NCBI RefSeq assembly: GCF_023554555.1
Contig: NZ_JAMJWC010000001.1
Coordinates: 2,294,001 to 2,358,000, forward strand
Reading direction: 5' to 3'
Origin: Sphingobacterium sp. lm-10
Lineage (GTDB): Bacteria > Bacteroidota > Bacteroidia > Sphingobacteriales > Sphingobacteriaceae
Length of the DNA: 64,000 nucleotides
The notes under the pieces are model-generated. The model saw only the letters and a program-made list of their open reading frames with translations, made no database searches and was not told the DNA's origin. A program made the translations under genes and the position numbers. The number at the start of each line of letters is the position of its first letter. Position 1 is the first letter of the stretch. Below are positions 34,902 to 43,515 of this stretch, one piece after another.

Positions 34902-36260
34902 TTATCTTGATATAAATTCACCGTAAAAATAACTCGCTGGGTCACTGACTGTAGAAAATCCAGCATATTTTAAGTACGTATCCACCGTTGGATCCACATT
35001 CCGGGGGAACCAATCAGGAATAAAAGTATTGTTTGAGAAATACTCCAATATAGGGAATGCACCAAGAAGTACCCACCCTACATTACCGTTGTTATACACG
35101 GTTCCAGTGCCCTGCGTTTCGGAAAAAGTAAAGGTGTAACGACCATTTGAATTGGCAATATCAAAATCGTAATACGCCATAAATCCGCCGAAACTAACAC
35201 GTATCGTCATCTTGGTGCTAGATTGAAAATGTACCTCAAATCTATTTAATGGCTGACCACTAGCCGCAAAACTTGCACTAGATGGACCATAAACCTGATC
35301 CTGAAATGCTTGAGAACGTCCGTGTTCATTGTGATACGAAGCGGTGTTGTTCACTACAATATGTGAAACCGCATTAGAAGCTAACGCGCTATTGAATGTA
35401 AATGCCGAGCTATTATACTTCTCGCTCATTATTTTCGCAAACTCGTATTGAAGCTCTGTAAGATTGATCTCAAAATTTTGCTCCATATAATCTCTGACCA
35501 CGGCTTCTTTACGCTTTAGGCGATCTTGCCCGACTTCTCCAGATTCTGCTGCATACTTATTGTACCCGATCTGTCCGTTGACAATCAGCGACGACATTGT
35601 TTCAGCGAAATCCTCGCCAATGTTTTGCCGCGCATACTGAGAAACAAACCCCAAAGAGCGGCTCAGAGACTCTGGATTATCAGGACTATTCCAGTTAGAG
35701 AAGTAATCTCCGCGACTGACTTGCTCAAAACTAGGTGGGATGAAACGAATTTGATTTAAGATGTGCACAAACTCATGATGCACCACACCCAAATTGCCCA
35801 AAACAGATCCTGCATTGGTTTCATTCAATCCATTCAACCCATACAAAGTAATGCGTCTTCCGGCATCCGCCGTTCCGGCAATCACCACGCCATCTGGGCG
35901 GTAATTACCGCTTCCAAATAGGGCAAATTGTTTCGGGGTGTAGGTTTTGATAAAAGTCGTACCGCCCACTTTTTCGTAGAGTTTCAAAAAGCCTTCTAAT
36001 ACGATAGACATCTGCGGGATCACTCTACCTTGATCTGGAGGAGAAACATTTCGATCCACGTCGTGCATATTACGCTGATAGCGGTATACTACATCGATAT
36101 TATAATGATCGGTTAAATTGGTCCGAATCCAATCATCAACAGGCCCCGGAGCAAACGTATCGTAGTTTGATAAATCGATATCTAGTTGTTCGTTGTCGCG
36201 ACAAGCACCAAGCAACAAAATACTTACTAGTGCAAATCCTTTTATATATATACTTTTCAT
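34902..36260 (-). CDS. SusC/SusD-associated zinc metallohydrolase lipoprotein (HExxH)
   Basis: This 452-residue lipoprotein (C20 in LLGAC-RDN) carries the zinc-peptidase motif H162-E-F-V-H166 in VVHHEFVHILNQ. Further candidate ligands or catalytic residues lie in FAETMSSL. It matches the known class of substrate-import-associated zinc metallohydrolase lipoproteins, which sit behind SusCD pairs. Such an enzyme would cleave a protein or peptide at the cell surface before import. The start is chosen 3 bases after the SusD stop. It supports the idea that the importer handles a peptide-derived ligand, but the substrate is not visible. Confidence 0.9.
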   Translation of the reverse strand: MKSIYIKGFALVSILLLGACRDNEQLDIDLSNYDTFAPGPVDDWIRTNLTDHYNIDVVYRYQRNMHDVDRNVSPPDQGRVIPQMSIVLEGFLKLYEKVGGTTFIKTYTPKQFALFGSGNYRPDGVVIAGTADAGRRITLYGLNGLNETNAGSVLGNLGVVHHEFVHILNQIRFIPPSFEQVSRGDYFSNWNSPDNPESLSRSLGFVSQYARQNIGEDFAETMSSLIVNGQIGYNKYAAESGEVGQDRLKRKEAVVRDYMEQNFEINLTELQYEFAKIMSEKYNSSAFTFNSALASNAVSHIVVNNTASYHNEHGRSQAFQDQVYGPSSASFAASGQPLNRFEVHFQSSTKMTIRVSFGGFMAYYDFDIANSNGRYTFTFSETQGTGTVYNNGNVGWVLLGAFPILEYFSNNTFIPDWFPRNVDPTVDTYLKYAGFSTVSDPASYFYGEFISR

Positions 36261-36263
36261 TGA

Positions 36264-37733
36264 TTATCTTGGATTAGGTGCAATATTAGATAAATTAGCA
36301 TCTACTGGAATTTGAAACACACGTCTAGGATCTTCAGGCCCCAAGTCTATAAATGATTCTCTTTCTTGCGCATCAATTACATTGTGTCGTACGGGAAGCT
36401 TCTTGCGAATGATATCTAACCAACGCAAGCCCTCATCAATAAACGCCAAACGCTTAAATTCTAATGTCGTTTCAATCAGCGCTTGCTTGTCATCGGTAAG
36501 GTTGAAATGTACTTTCGATTTTTCTGCGGTAACGGCGTGCGCTGAAGGATTGTAGTCTCTCACGCGATTGCTTGCTATCAGGTTCAAATCTGCCAAGGCC
36601 GCAGCATTATTGCCCAACTCTAAGTGCGCTTCTGCGCGGCTCAGCAAAGCTTCATCCGTCACGAGTACGGGTACCATCAATTGCGGGAATCCAATGTTTG
36701 CCGCTGCATCCGTTACGTGGAAGTGTTCTCGCCAGATGTAAGTAGTATAGTGCGGCGGCCCGTAAGAAAGTCCGAAATTATAGAAACTGTTTCCTGCGGC
36801 AGTCTGTCCGTTATACACTTCGTTAAAAATCCGAACACCCATTGCATAGCGTGAACCTGTGAATCGTTGGTAATTGGAATACGTTTCGTTGATCAATAAG
36901 TTAAAAGGTTGATTGGCCCGAGTATAGGCAATTCTAGTTTCTTCAAACGACATCGTTCTGAAAGTGGAATTGTACGGGCGGATACGACCGGTAAAGTCAC
37001 CACCTGCAAAAATGGCGCTGGCGTGAGAAACTACTTTCTCCCACTCGCCTGTAAACAGGTAGAATCGAGAAGCGAATGCGTGCGCTGCCGCTGGAGTGAA
37101 GTGGTATTTAGGCACTTCCCAAGTACCACCATTTAAAAGAGGAATACCCTCTTCCAAATCTGCCCGTATCGCTGCATATACGCTAGCGACGGTACCACGG
37201 TCGTATTCTTGGATTACGCTTGTTTCAGGATCTGTCGCATAGGGGATACCGGGAGAATTATTAGCACCACCGATTTCGTACACCTTCGCAAACAAATTGA
37301 CCAACATAAAGTGCGCATAAGCCCTAGCCACAAGCGCTTCGCCTTTATAAGGCAATACGGCTGCGCCTAAGTCTGGCTGCTGCTCTATGGCTCGCAAGGC
37401 ATGATTTGCTGACGCAATGGCCGAATAACACGCATTCCAGTAGGAAGTGGGTGTCGAGGTGCCATTATCCGCTATATCTTCCCAAAAGTACAGCGATCTA
37501 ACAGGATCGTTTAGATCACCCACGCCTTTATCCTCCACATTGTCGGAATAGGTCTCCATCATGGCCAAGTAATTTTGACCAGGATAAGCATTAGTCACCA
37601 AGCGTTTAATTTTATCTGTGGTATTCAACTCGGCTCGCATATCCGGATTCTGATCCAAATATTTCTCACATGAAGAGAAGAGTGAAAGGAGTATCACTCC
37701 GCAACTCCAAGCTGCTATTAGTTTCTTTTTCAT
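36264..37733 (-). CDS. SusD/RagB-family nutrient-binding lipoprotein
   Basis: SusD-type proteins are surface lids that bind the ligand and deliver it to their SusC barrel. The 489-residue protein has a signal ending at C22 (FSSC-EKYLDQNP), the classic SusD N-terminus. It has TPR-like helices with RAYAHFMLVNLFAKVY and a C-terminal SusD domain ending in RRVFQIPVDANLSNIAPNPR. Helical motifs such as LLSRAEAHLELGNNAAALADLN are typical. Its start lies 11 bases after the SusC stop. Ligand type cannot be read from sequence. Confidence 0.95.
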   Translation of the reverse strand: MKKKLIAAWSCGVILLSLFSSCEKYLDQNPDMRAELNTTDKIKRLVTNAYPGQNYLAMMETYSDNVEDKGVGDLNDPVRSLYFWEDIADNGTSTPTSYWNACYSAIASANHALRAIEQQPDLGAAVLPYKGEALVARAYAHFMLVNLFAKVYEIGGANNSPGIPYATDPETSVIQEYDRGTVASVYAAIRADLEEGIPLLNGGTWEVPKYHFTPAAAHAFASRFYLFTGEWEKVVSHASAIFAGGDFTGRIRPYNSTFRTMSFEETRIAYTRANQPFNLLINETYSNYQRFTGSRYAMGVRIFNEVYNGQTAAGNSFYNFGLSYGPPHYTTYIWREHFHVTDAAANIGFPQLMVPVLVTDEALLSRAEAHLELGNNAAALADLNLIASNRVRDYNPSAHAVTAEKSKVHFNLTDDKQALIETTLEFKRLAFIDEGLRWLDIIRKKLPVRHNVIDAQERESFIDLGPEDPRRVFQIPVDANLSNIAPNPR

Positions 37734-37744
37734 ATCGTTTTCTT

Positions 37745-40700
37745 TTAAAAGCCCAATTTTACGGAAAGCGTAAGCTGACGCGGCACAGGCAACGCCACAC
37801 CACCTGTACTGTAAAATTCAGGATCCACACCATTTAACTTCTTGTCCGCATAGAGAATGAATAGGTTATTGGCCACAAAATTCACGGCTCCCGTACGCAT
37901 CCTCAATGTATTCAGCACGCTACGCGGCAACGCATAACCAAATGTGACTTGCGATAAGCGGATGTAATCTCCTTTTGCTACACGTTCCGTCGAGTAGTTA
38001 TAGGCATTGTACGTGTAAGATGCCCCATTTTGCGATCCCGTTTCACTGATCAGCTCTGCATTGTTTGCATAGGCATCGATAATAGACGGTATAACGACTA
38101 AGCGCTCATCACCTTTATAAAGCCAGCGATTGATCAGATCCTTTGATACGTTGTATATGTCAGAATACTGTGCTGAGTACGCCGGTTGTAAGCGAACATA
38201 GTTTCCGAATGAGAATTTCATTAAGAAGGATAGCGAGAAGTTTTTGTATTCAAATCTATTGTAAAATCCTCCCATGTGCACCGGATCAACTGGACCGTGA
38301 TATTCCAAAAATTCGGTATCGGTATCCTGCAACCAGAAATACGTCTGTCCGGGTCTACCGTCTGGACCGGTAAACATCGGGTAACCCCGCTCTGCAGATA
38401 ATTTTTCGAAATTCAAGGAATACATACCACGGTGAGGACCACCTAATAAAGCACCACCTTCTGCACGGACTAAATCCCAAATATTAGAATTGACATCTAG
38501 CCTAGTAATTTCTGTTTTATTATACCCGTAAGTTAAAGAGGTTCTCCAACGGAAGTTTTCTTTGCGAATTGGAAATCCTCCAATTTCCGCATCCACACCT
38601 TGGCCTATCATATCGGAGTAATTTGCGGTCTTTATAAATTGTCCGCCAATACCACTGGTACGTACAGCTCCGATAAGGTCAAACATGTTACGACGATAAT
38701 AATCTACGTGAACATCCAAGCGGTTATCGAAGAGCCCGATATCTGTACCGAAGTTACTTTCGTACATTTTTTCCCAAGTCAATTCCGAATTTTCTAAACC
38801 AGCAATCGTGATCTTCCCTTCGCGCTCATCTTCATACGGGCGATAGGTAAGGCCGTTCTGAAAATAGGCAATGGCATTAGATGCGTTACCCATTACTGCT
38901 GTTAATCCATAAGTACCGCGAAGTCTCAAACTGGAAACCACGCCATTATCTTGATTGAAGAAGTTTTCGCGATCAATGTCCCAAGCACCTGAAAGGTTCC
39001 AAGTTGGCAACCAGCGTGCCGTGGTAGACTTACCCATTCTGTTAGATCCATCGTATCGTGTAGTAAAGTTTAAAGAGTATTTTTCTTTGTAGTTGTACGC
39101 TCCGCGGAATGCTAAACCTACTTGACGATCAAAGGCATACCACATACCAAATGGTGCACCGCCACTTTCGAATAATCTTTTGTAAAAGCGCGAGTTACCC
39201 AAAACTAAGTTACCATTATCGAATTCCATTCCCGGCCCGGTAAAGTTGTGGTTTTGACGGTCATTTTTACGGATTTCTAATGTCGCAAATCCTTGTACAG
39301 AGTGATCTCCAAACTGCTGATTGTACTCCAAGTTGTTACGTACATAGTAACTGATCATATTATCATTCCTCGTATTGAAAAATCCACCGTTCGGCAGTAC
39401 GACGAATCTATCTGTATTTGGAAAATCTGGATCGGCATACAAGAATCGGTTAGCCCCATTGATGGTTTGATCCTGATTGGCCCGATAAGCTTGTGCAGCA
39501 TTGGAATATTCCGTCATGATATGTTGGTTTTCGTTATTTACATACCGATACATACCATCTACGGAATAGGTAAGCTGTGGCAATATATCGTACCGCAAAC
39601 CTCCCTGTACCTTGATATCCATCTGCTTGAGGTGCATGTAATTATTATCTAACTCATTTAGAATATTGAATGGCGCATATTCTCTGGTAAAATATTCTAG
39701 CGAACCATCTTCGTTGTAAGGAGTAATGATACGGCTGGTATTTAAAGCATAAGAATAGGGATTGATATCAAAATCTCTAGAGAAACTACCATAAACGGGG
39801 TCTGATGCTCGTGTCAATGTTCCCGGCGCCATTTGGTCTCGGATCATTCCAGTAAATAATAGCTCTCCCCTCAATTTATCATTAAAATTGTAGTTATTAC
39901 GCACGTTAGCAGTAAAGCGCTTAGCTTCATTACCGATCGTAAAACCTTTATCATGCATAAAACTGGTGGACACATAGTTCTGCGATTTTGCCGTACCACC
40001 ACTGATGCTCAAGGAGTGATCGTGAATCAATCTCGATTGAAATAATAAATCAAACCAATCGGTATTAGCATTCGCATAGCGTTGTAGAAAGGCATAACGC
40101 GATGGTGCATCATTGCGCAAAGCAAATGTATCATTCGTTGGATTGTAGTCATACATTTGGTTGTACATCTTTCCAAAAACGCCAGTAGTATTGGCACGAG
40201 ATACTCCAGAGTGGTTGAAATAGCCCATATTCTCCATATCGATCAACATAGACATCTGCTCGGCAGAGTTCATAATGTCGAATTGACGATAATTGGGCTT
40301 GATATAGGTGGAATAGTTCCCAGAGTAGTTTACATTGACTGCACCTTCTGTGTTGCGTCCTTTCTTAGTAGTTACGACGACTACCCCATTCATTGCGGCA
40401 GCTCCATACAAGGCCGTTGCGGCAGCATCTTTTAGTACGGTGAACGATTCAATATCATCTGGATTTAGACCTGCTACGGATGAACCTAATAAGGTATTGG
40501 GATCTCCAGAAGATAAAGCTTCGTTAGAGACATTCACTAAGTCATCTAAGATAACACCGTCAATTACCCACAGCGGCTTGTTGTCACCAGTGATAGAAGT
40601 TGCTCCACGAACACGAATTTTAGGTGCTGCCCCAAATGTACCCGATACGTTCTGTACAGATACACCTGCTGCCTGTCCTTCTAGCATTCGCGACACGTCT

Positions 40701-41413
40701 GGCACGCCAAAACGCTCTGCTTCTTCCGCACTTACACGGGAAGTTGCACCCGTAAAGTGCTTTCTATCGAGTGTTTGATATCCGGTAGAGATCACATTAA
40801 CTGCTTCGATTTCAGCAGATAACTCTTGCAAGACGACAGCAATCGTTTGTCTGTTCTCCACACGAACAGTGGCTTTCTGATAGCCCACAAAGGAAATCTC
40901 TAACACATCATTGCCAGCGGCAGCGATTTGGAAATTTCCGTCTTGATCGGCCGTACGCACCAGACCTGTACGTAATATCTTGATCGTAGCACCTGACAAC
41001 ACCAGACCGTTTGGCCCTTTGACCGTACCCCGGACGGTACCTTGCCATGATTCTAGATTGGCTCTGTTAGGTGTCGGAGTAGTGACTCCTGGTTTCACAT
41101 TGATTGTGATGGTCTCGGCGATCACTTTGAATGTGTATAGGTTGCTGTTCAGCACCTTTTTTAACACATCTTCCACCGCAGCATCTTTTACATTAATAGA
41201 TACAGGTTCAGCAGACCTGATCACGTCGTCGTTGTATAAAAAACGATAATTTGTCTGACGAGAGATCGTGTTGAAAACCTCTTCCAGATTAGCCTTGTTG
41301 ACAGAAAGGGAGACTTTCTGCGCAAAACCGGCGGCATAGGCTCCGGTAATCATGGTTAGTATAATAACCACACAGAGCTTGAATGCCAACAATCGATTAT
41401 AGTTGTTATTCAT
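37745..41413 (-). CDS. SusC/RagA-family TonB-linked receptor with STN signalling domain
   Basis: This 1222-residue outer-membrane importer has a signal peptide (about 1-31) followed by an STN (FecA-type) domain (about 32-108, VSLSVNKANLEEVFNTISRQ). A carboxypeptidase-regulatory-like domain comes next (about 127-205, VRGTVKGPNGLVLSGATI). The plug (from about 215, with GQAAGVSVQNVSG and DAAATALYGAAAMNGVVVVTT) precedes a large barrel that ends in the TonB-receptor Phe (LTLSVKLGF). The STN domain means that ligand binding is reported to the FecR protein encoded just upstream. SusD follows after 11 bases. This is the core of a Fec-regulated uptake system. Confidence 0.96.
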   Translation of the reverse strand: MNNNYNRLLAFKLCVVIILTMITGAYAAGFAQKVSLSVNKANLEEVFNTISRQTNYRFLYNDDVIRSAEPVSINVKDAAVEDVLKKVLNSNLYTFKVIAETITINVKPGVTTPTPNRANLESWQGTVRGTVKGPNGLVLSGATIKILRTGLVRTADQDGNFQIAAAGNDVLEISFVGYQKATVRVENRQTIAVVLQELSAEIEAVNVISTGYQTLDRKHFTGATSRVSAEEAERFGVPDVSRMLEGQAAGVSVQNVSGTFGAAPKIRVRGATSITGDNKPLWVIDGVILDDLVNVSNEALSSGDPNTLLGSSVAGLNPDDIESFTVLKDAAATALYGAAAMNGVVVVTTKKGRNTEGAVNVNYSGNYSTYIKPNYRQFDIMNSAEQMSMLIDMENMGYFNHSGVSRANTTGVFGKMYNQMYDYNPTNDTFALRNDAPSRYAFLQRYANANTDWFDLLFQSRLIHDHSLSISGGTAKSQNYVSTSFMHDKGFTIGNEAKRFTANVRNNYNFNDKLRGELLFTGMIRDQMAPGTLTRASDPVYGSFSRDFDINPYSYALNTSRIITPYNEDGSLEYFTREYAPFNILNELDNNYMHLKQMDIKVQGGLRYDILPQLTYSVDGMYRYVNNENQHIMTEYSNAAQAYRANQDQTINGANRFLYADPDFPNTDRFVVLPNGGFFNTRNDNMISYYVRNNLEYNQQFGDHSVQGFATLEIRKNDRQNHNFTGPGMEFDNGNLVLGNSRFYKRLFESGGAPFGMWYAFDRQVGLAFRGAYNYKEKYSLNFTTRYDGSNRMGKSTTARWLPTWNLSGAWDIDRENFFNQDNGVVSSLRLRGTYGLTAVMGNASNAIAYFQNGLTYRPYEDEREGKITIAGLENSELTWEKMYESNFGTDIGLFDNRLDVHVDYYRRNMFDLIGAVRTSGIGGQFIKTANYSDMIGQGVDAEIGGFPIRKENFRWRTSLTYGYNKTEITRLDVNSNIWDLVRAEGGALLGGPHRGMYSLNFEKLSAERGYPMFTGPDGRPGQTYFWLQDTDTEFLEYHGPVDPVHMGGFYNRFEYKNFSLSFLMKFSFGNYVRLQPAYSAQYSDIYNVSKDLINRWLYKGDERLVVIPSIIDAYANNAELISETGSQNGASYTYNAYNYSTERVAKGDYIRLSQVTFGYALPRSVLNTLRMRTGAVNFVANNLFILYADKKLNGVDPEFYSTGGVALPVPRQLTLSVKLGF

Positions 41414-41474
41414 AAAAATTAATAAGTTAAATGGCGAACAAAAGTGTTCTGCTTTACAGGTTAGAAATAGGGTG

Positions 41475-41491
41475 CTGAGAATTTGTCTCAG
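41475..41491. repeat. Short hairpin in the 160-base fecR-susC gap
   Basis: The arms CTGAGA and TCTCAG with a 5-base loop lie about 60 bases before the susC start. It could tune read-through from fecR into susC, but it has no real T tract. The rest of the gap shows nothing I can name. Confidence 0.35.
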
Positions 41492-41572
41492 TCATTTTGC
41501 ACTAAAACGATTAAGTTGGTTTGTTCCGTAGATTATTCATAAGTTGAAGATCAGTGTTTGGTATAATGTACT

Positions 41573-42742
41573 TTAATGAATTAGCAATTGTTTGTCATTG
41601 ACTTCGAAATGAAGGCTACTCACATGAGTCAACATGGCGAGCACTTCGGTTAGCGTAGATTTGCGACTAATACTTCCACTGTAATGTTTATTGAGATCTA
41701 CCGATCGTGAAAACTTGATATCCAAATCGTACCATCTCCCTAGTTGAGTCACGATCGTCGCAATGTTATCCCCTTTAAATCGAAATTCTCCTTCTTTCCA
41801 AGCGACAACTTTATCGATATCCGCTAGCGACACTTTAATTCCGTTGCGCTGTACATCTGCCTCTTCCCCTGGCAGTAATCTTGCTAGCTGATCGCCACTA
41901 TGCACTTCGACACTCCCTTCTATCAATGTTGCGCGTGTGCGACCTCTGTAAGAATTAACATTAAAATGTGTCCCTAGCACGCGAATTGAGGTTCCAGACG
42001 CTTCTACATAAAAAGGTTTTTCAGCATCTTTTGCCACTTCAAAATAACCTTCGCCTTCTAGCACGACACGTCTTTCATTCTGAGGAAATTGAGCAGGAAA
42101 ATGTAGTTGAGACATGGCGTTGAGCCACACTTTAGTACCATCAGGCAATATCATTTTGAAAAAAGAGGCCCGCGGTACAGAAAGTGTATGATATACTGGC
42201 GTATCATGAGACAGTTCTTCATTTAAAACTATACCATGATCGTCTTCTAGATGAATAGTACCATCTTGAATGTGCATATTGGTATTGCCTAAAGAGATCA
42301 CGCTACCATCTGCCAGAATCAACTGCGCCGAAGTATCGGCAGGCAACACATCGTTTTTATAAATACCTGTTTTATCGGCTATAATCTTTTTGTTCGATAT
42401 AACATTAGTATTCCCAAACCAGGCTTGGTAAGAAATTGCTGTAGCAGCCAACAAGAATATCAACAGCACTGCCACACGAGATGTAAAATGATAAAGACGG
42501 CGAGAGTTTCTCTTTTGGCGGGTTTGATTCAGCTTTTGCCAAGCGTGATCCTCATCGAAGCGAGCCATGCTTTGTACATCCTCCTCTACATTCGCATAGC
42601 GTTTTAGTTCCTCAATAAATTGACGGTTTTTGCTATTCGAATCTAACCAGCTATCGAGCTGTTGCTGTTCCAATTGATCATTAAGTTCGTCTTGAAGGAA
42701 CTTAATGATGAGCTTTGAAATAGGAGGTTGCTTATTGTTCAT
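41573..42742 (-). CDS. FecR-family anti-sigma factor
   Basis: FecR proteins span the inner membrane, hold the ECF sigma factor in check and release it when the STN domain of the outer-membrane receptor signals. The 389-residue protein has an N-terminal cytoplasmic sigma-binding part (about 1-85), one membrane segment (about 88-108, VAVLLIFLLAATAISYQAW) and a periplasmic FecR domain (about 165-265, FFKMILPDGTKVWLNAMSQL and FPAQFPQNERRVVLEGEGYF). The C-terminal DUF4974 (about 315-389) contacts the receptor. A 22-base palindrome ends exactly at the base before its ATG. It is transcribed with the sigma gene upstream. Confidence 0.94.
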   Translation of the reverse strand: MNNKQPPISKLIIKFLQDELNDQLEQQQLDSWLDSNSKNRQFIEELKRYANVEEDVQSMARFDEDHAWQKLNQTRQKRNSRRLYHFTSRVAVLLIFLLAATAISYQAWFGNTNVISNKKIIADKTGIYKNDVLPADTSAQLILADGSVISLGNTNMHIQDGTIHLEDDHGIVLNEELSHDTPVYHTLSVPRASFFKMILPDGTKVWLNAMSQLHFPAQFPQNERRVVLEGEGYFEVAKDAEKPFYVEASGTSIRVLGTHFNVNSYRGRTRATLIEGSVEVHSGDQLARLLPGEEADVQRNGIKVSLADIDKVVAWKEGEFRFKGDNIATIVTQLGRWYDLDIKFSRSVDLNKHYSGSISRKSTLTEVLAMLTHVSSLHFEVNDKQLLIH

Positions 42743-42764
42743 GGTTTCTTATACATAAGAAACC
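42743..42764. repeat. Inverted repeat directly abutting the fecR start codon
   Basis: The arms GGTTTCTTAT and ATAAGAAACC form a perfect 10-base inverted repeat with a 2-base spacer. The repeat ends one base before the fecR ATG. In the mRNA it would fold into a hairpin that touches the start codon, or it could be an operator. Confidence 0.7.
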
Positions 42765-42803
42765 TAATTCGAAAAAATGGGTGACAGAAAAATTAAAAAA
42801 AAC

Positions 42804-43343
42804 TTAAATAAATTTTGAAATCGTGAATAAAGCCACTAAAACTTCTGGATCAAGTTTATCAAACAATACTCTCATTGCGCGTCTTTTCTGTGTTTTTACT
42901 GTATTCACACTAATATTAAGCTCTTCAGCAATTTCTTTCGTAGACAACCCTTCCAAATACCCTTTTTTAAATATGGTTTTACAGGCATCCGGCATTGTTT
43001 CCACAACTTTATACACTTCGGCCAACACCTCGGATCGAATATATTTAAGTTCAAGATCCTCATCGCACCAATCTTCGAAAGAAGGTAAGCTGAGCATATA
43101 CTTAGCATCTACTTTTGCATGACGAAGTTGATTTAAGCTCGAAAACTTTACCGTGGAATACAAAAACTGCCGAATAACCTCATCTTTCGCCGAGATTTTA
43201 TGCTTTCGATCGAAATAAATCATGAACGCATCTTGGACGATGTCCTTTGCCGACTCGTCATCATGCAGTAGCTGCCAAGCAAAATGGCATAGTGGTTTGT
43301 AATATTTCTTAAACAACACCTCCTCAATCGCGAGTGATCTCAT
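42804..43343 (-). CDS. ECF RNA polymerase sigma factor (FecI-like)
   Basis: The 179-residue sigma-70-type factor has region 2 (about 10-75, with DDESAKDIVQDAFMIYFDRK) and region 4 (about 110-165, LEGLSTKEIAEELNISVNTV), joined by a short linker, as in ECF factors. The ATG at 43343 (MRSLAIEEVLF) is chosen because the longer frame begins at a TTG with an unrelated basic extension. It is the first gene of a sigma-FecR-SusC-SusD transcript and probably activates the importer when FecR is signalled. A 7-base inverted repeat, TGTTAAC/GTTAACA (43380-43407), lies upstream and could be its operator. Confidence 0.93.
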   Translation of the reverse strand: MRSLAIEEVLFKKYYKPLCHFAWQLLHDDESAKDIVQDAFMIYFDRKHKISAKDEVIRQFLYSTVKFSSLNQLRHAKVDAKYMLSLPSFEDWCDEDLELKYIRSEVLAEVYKVVETMPDACKTIFKKGYLEGLSTKEIAEELNISVNTVKTQKRRAMRVLFDKLDPEVLVALFTISKFI

Positions 43344-43515
43344 CCGATTATTCTCCTTCAGATGGCGCTTGCACGCCGATGTTAACAATTAGTACTGTTA
43401 GTTAACACAATTATAATATAAAAACCTGAAACTTCAAACAACCCTACGTTTAACGCAAAAAAACGCAGTATTTTTAGTAATTTTATCCGCAACCATCACA
43501 TTTTAGGTCGGATAC

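Noticed and set aside
40335..40778. 147-codon frame on the plus strand inside the SusC gene
   Set aside because: Ser/Pro/Thr-rich reverse reading of the SusC plug domain; no start context or family.
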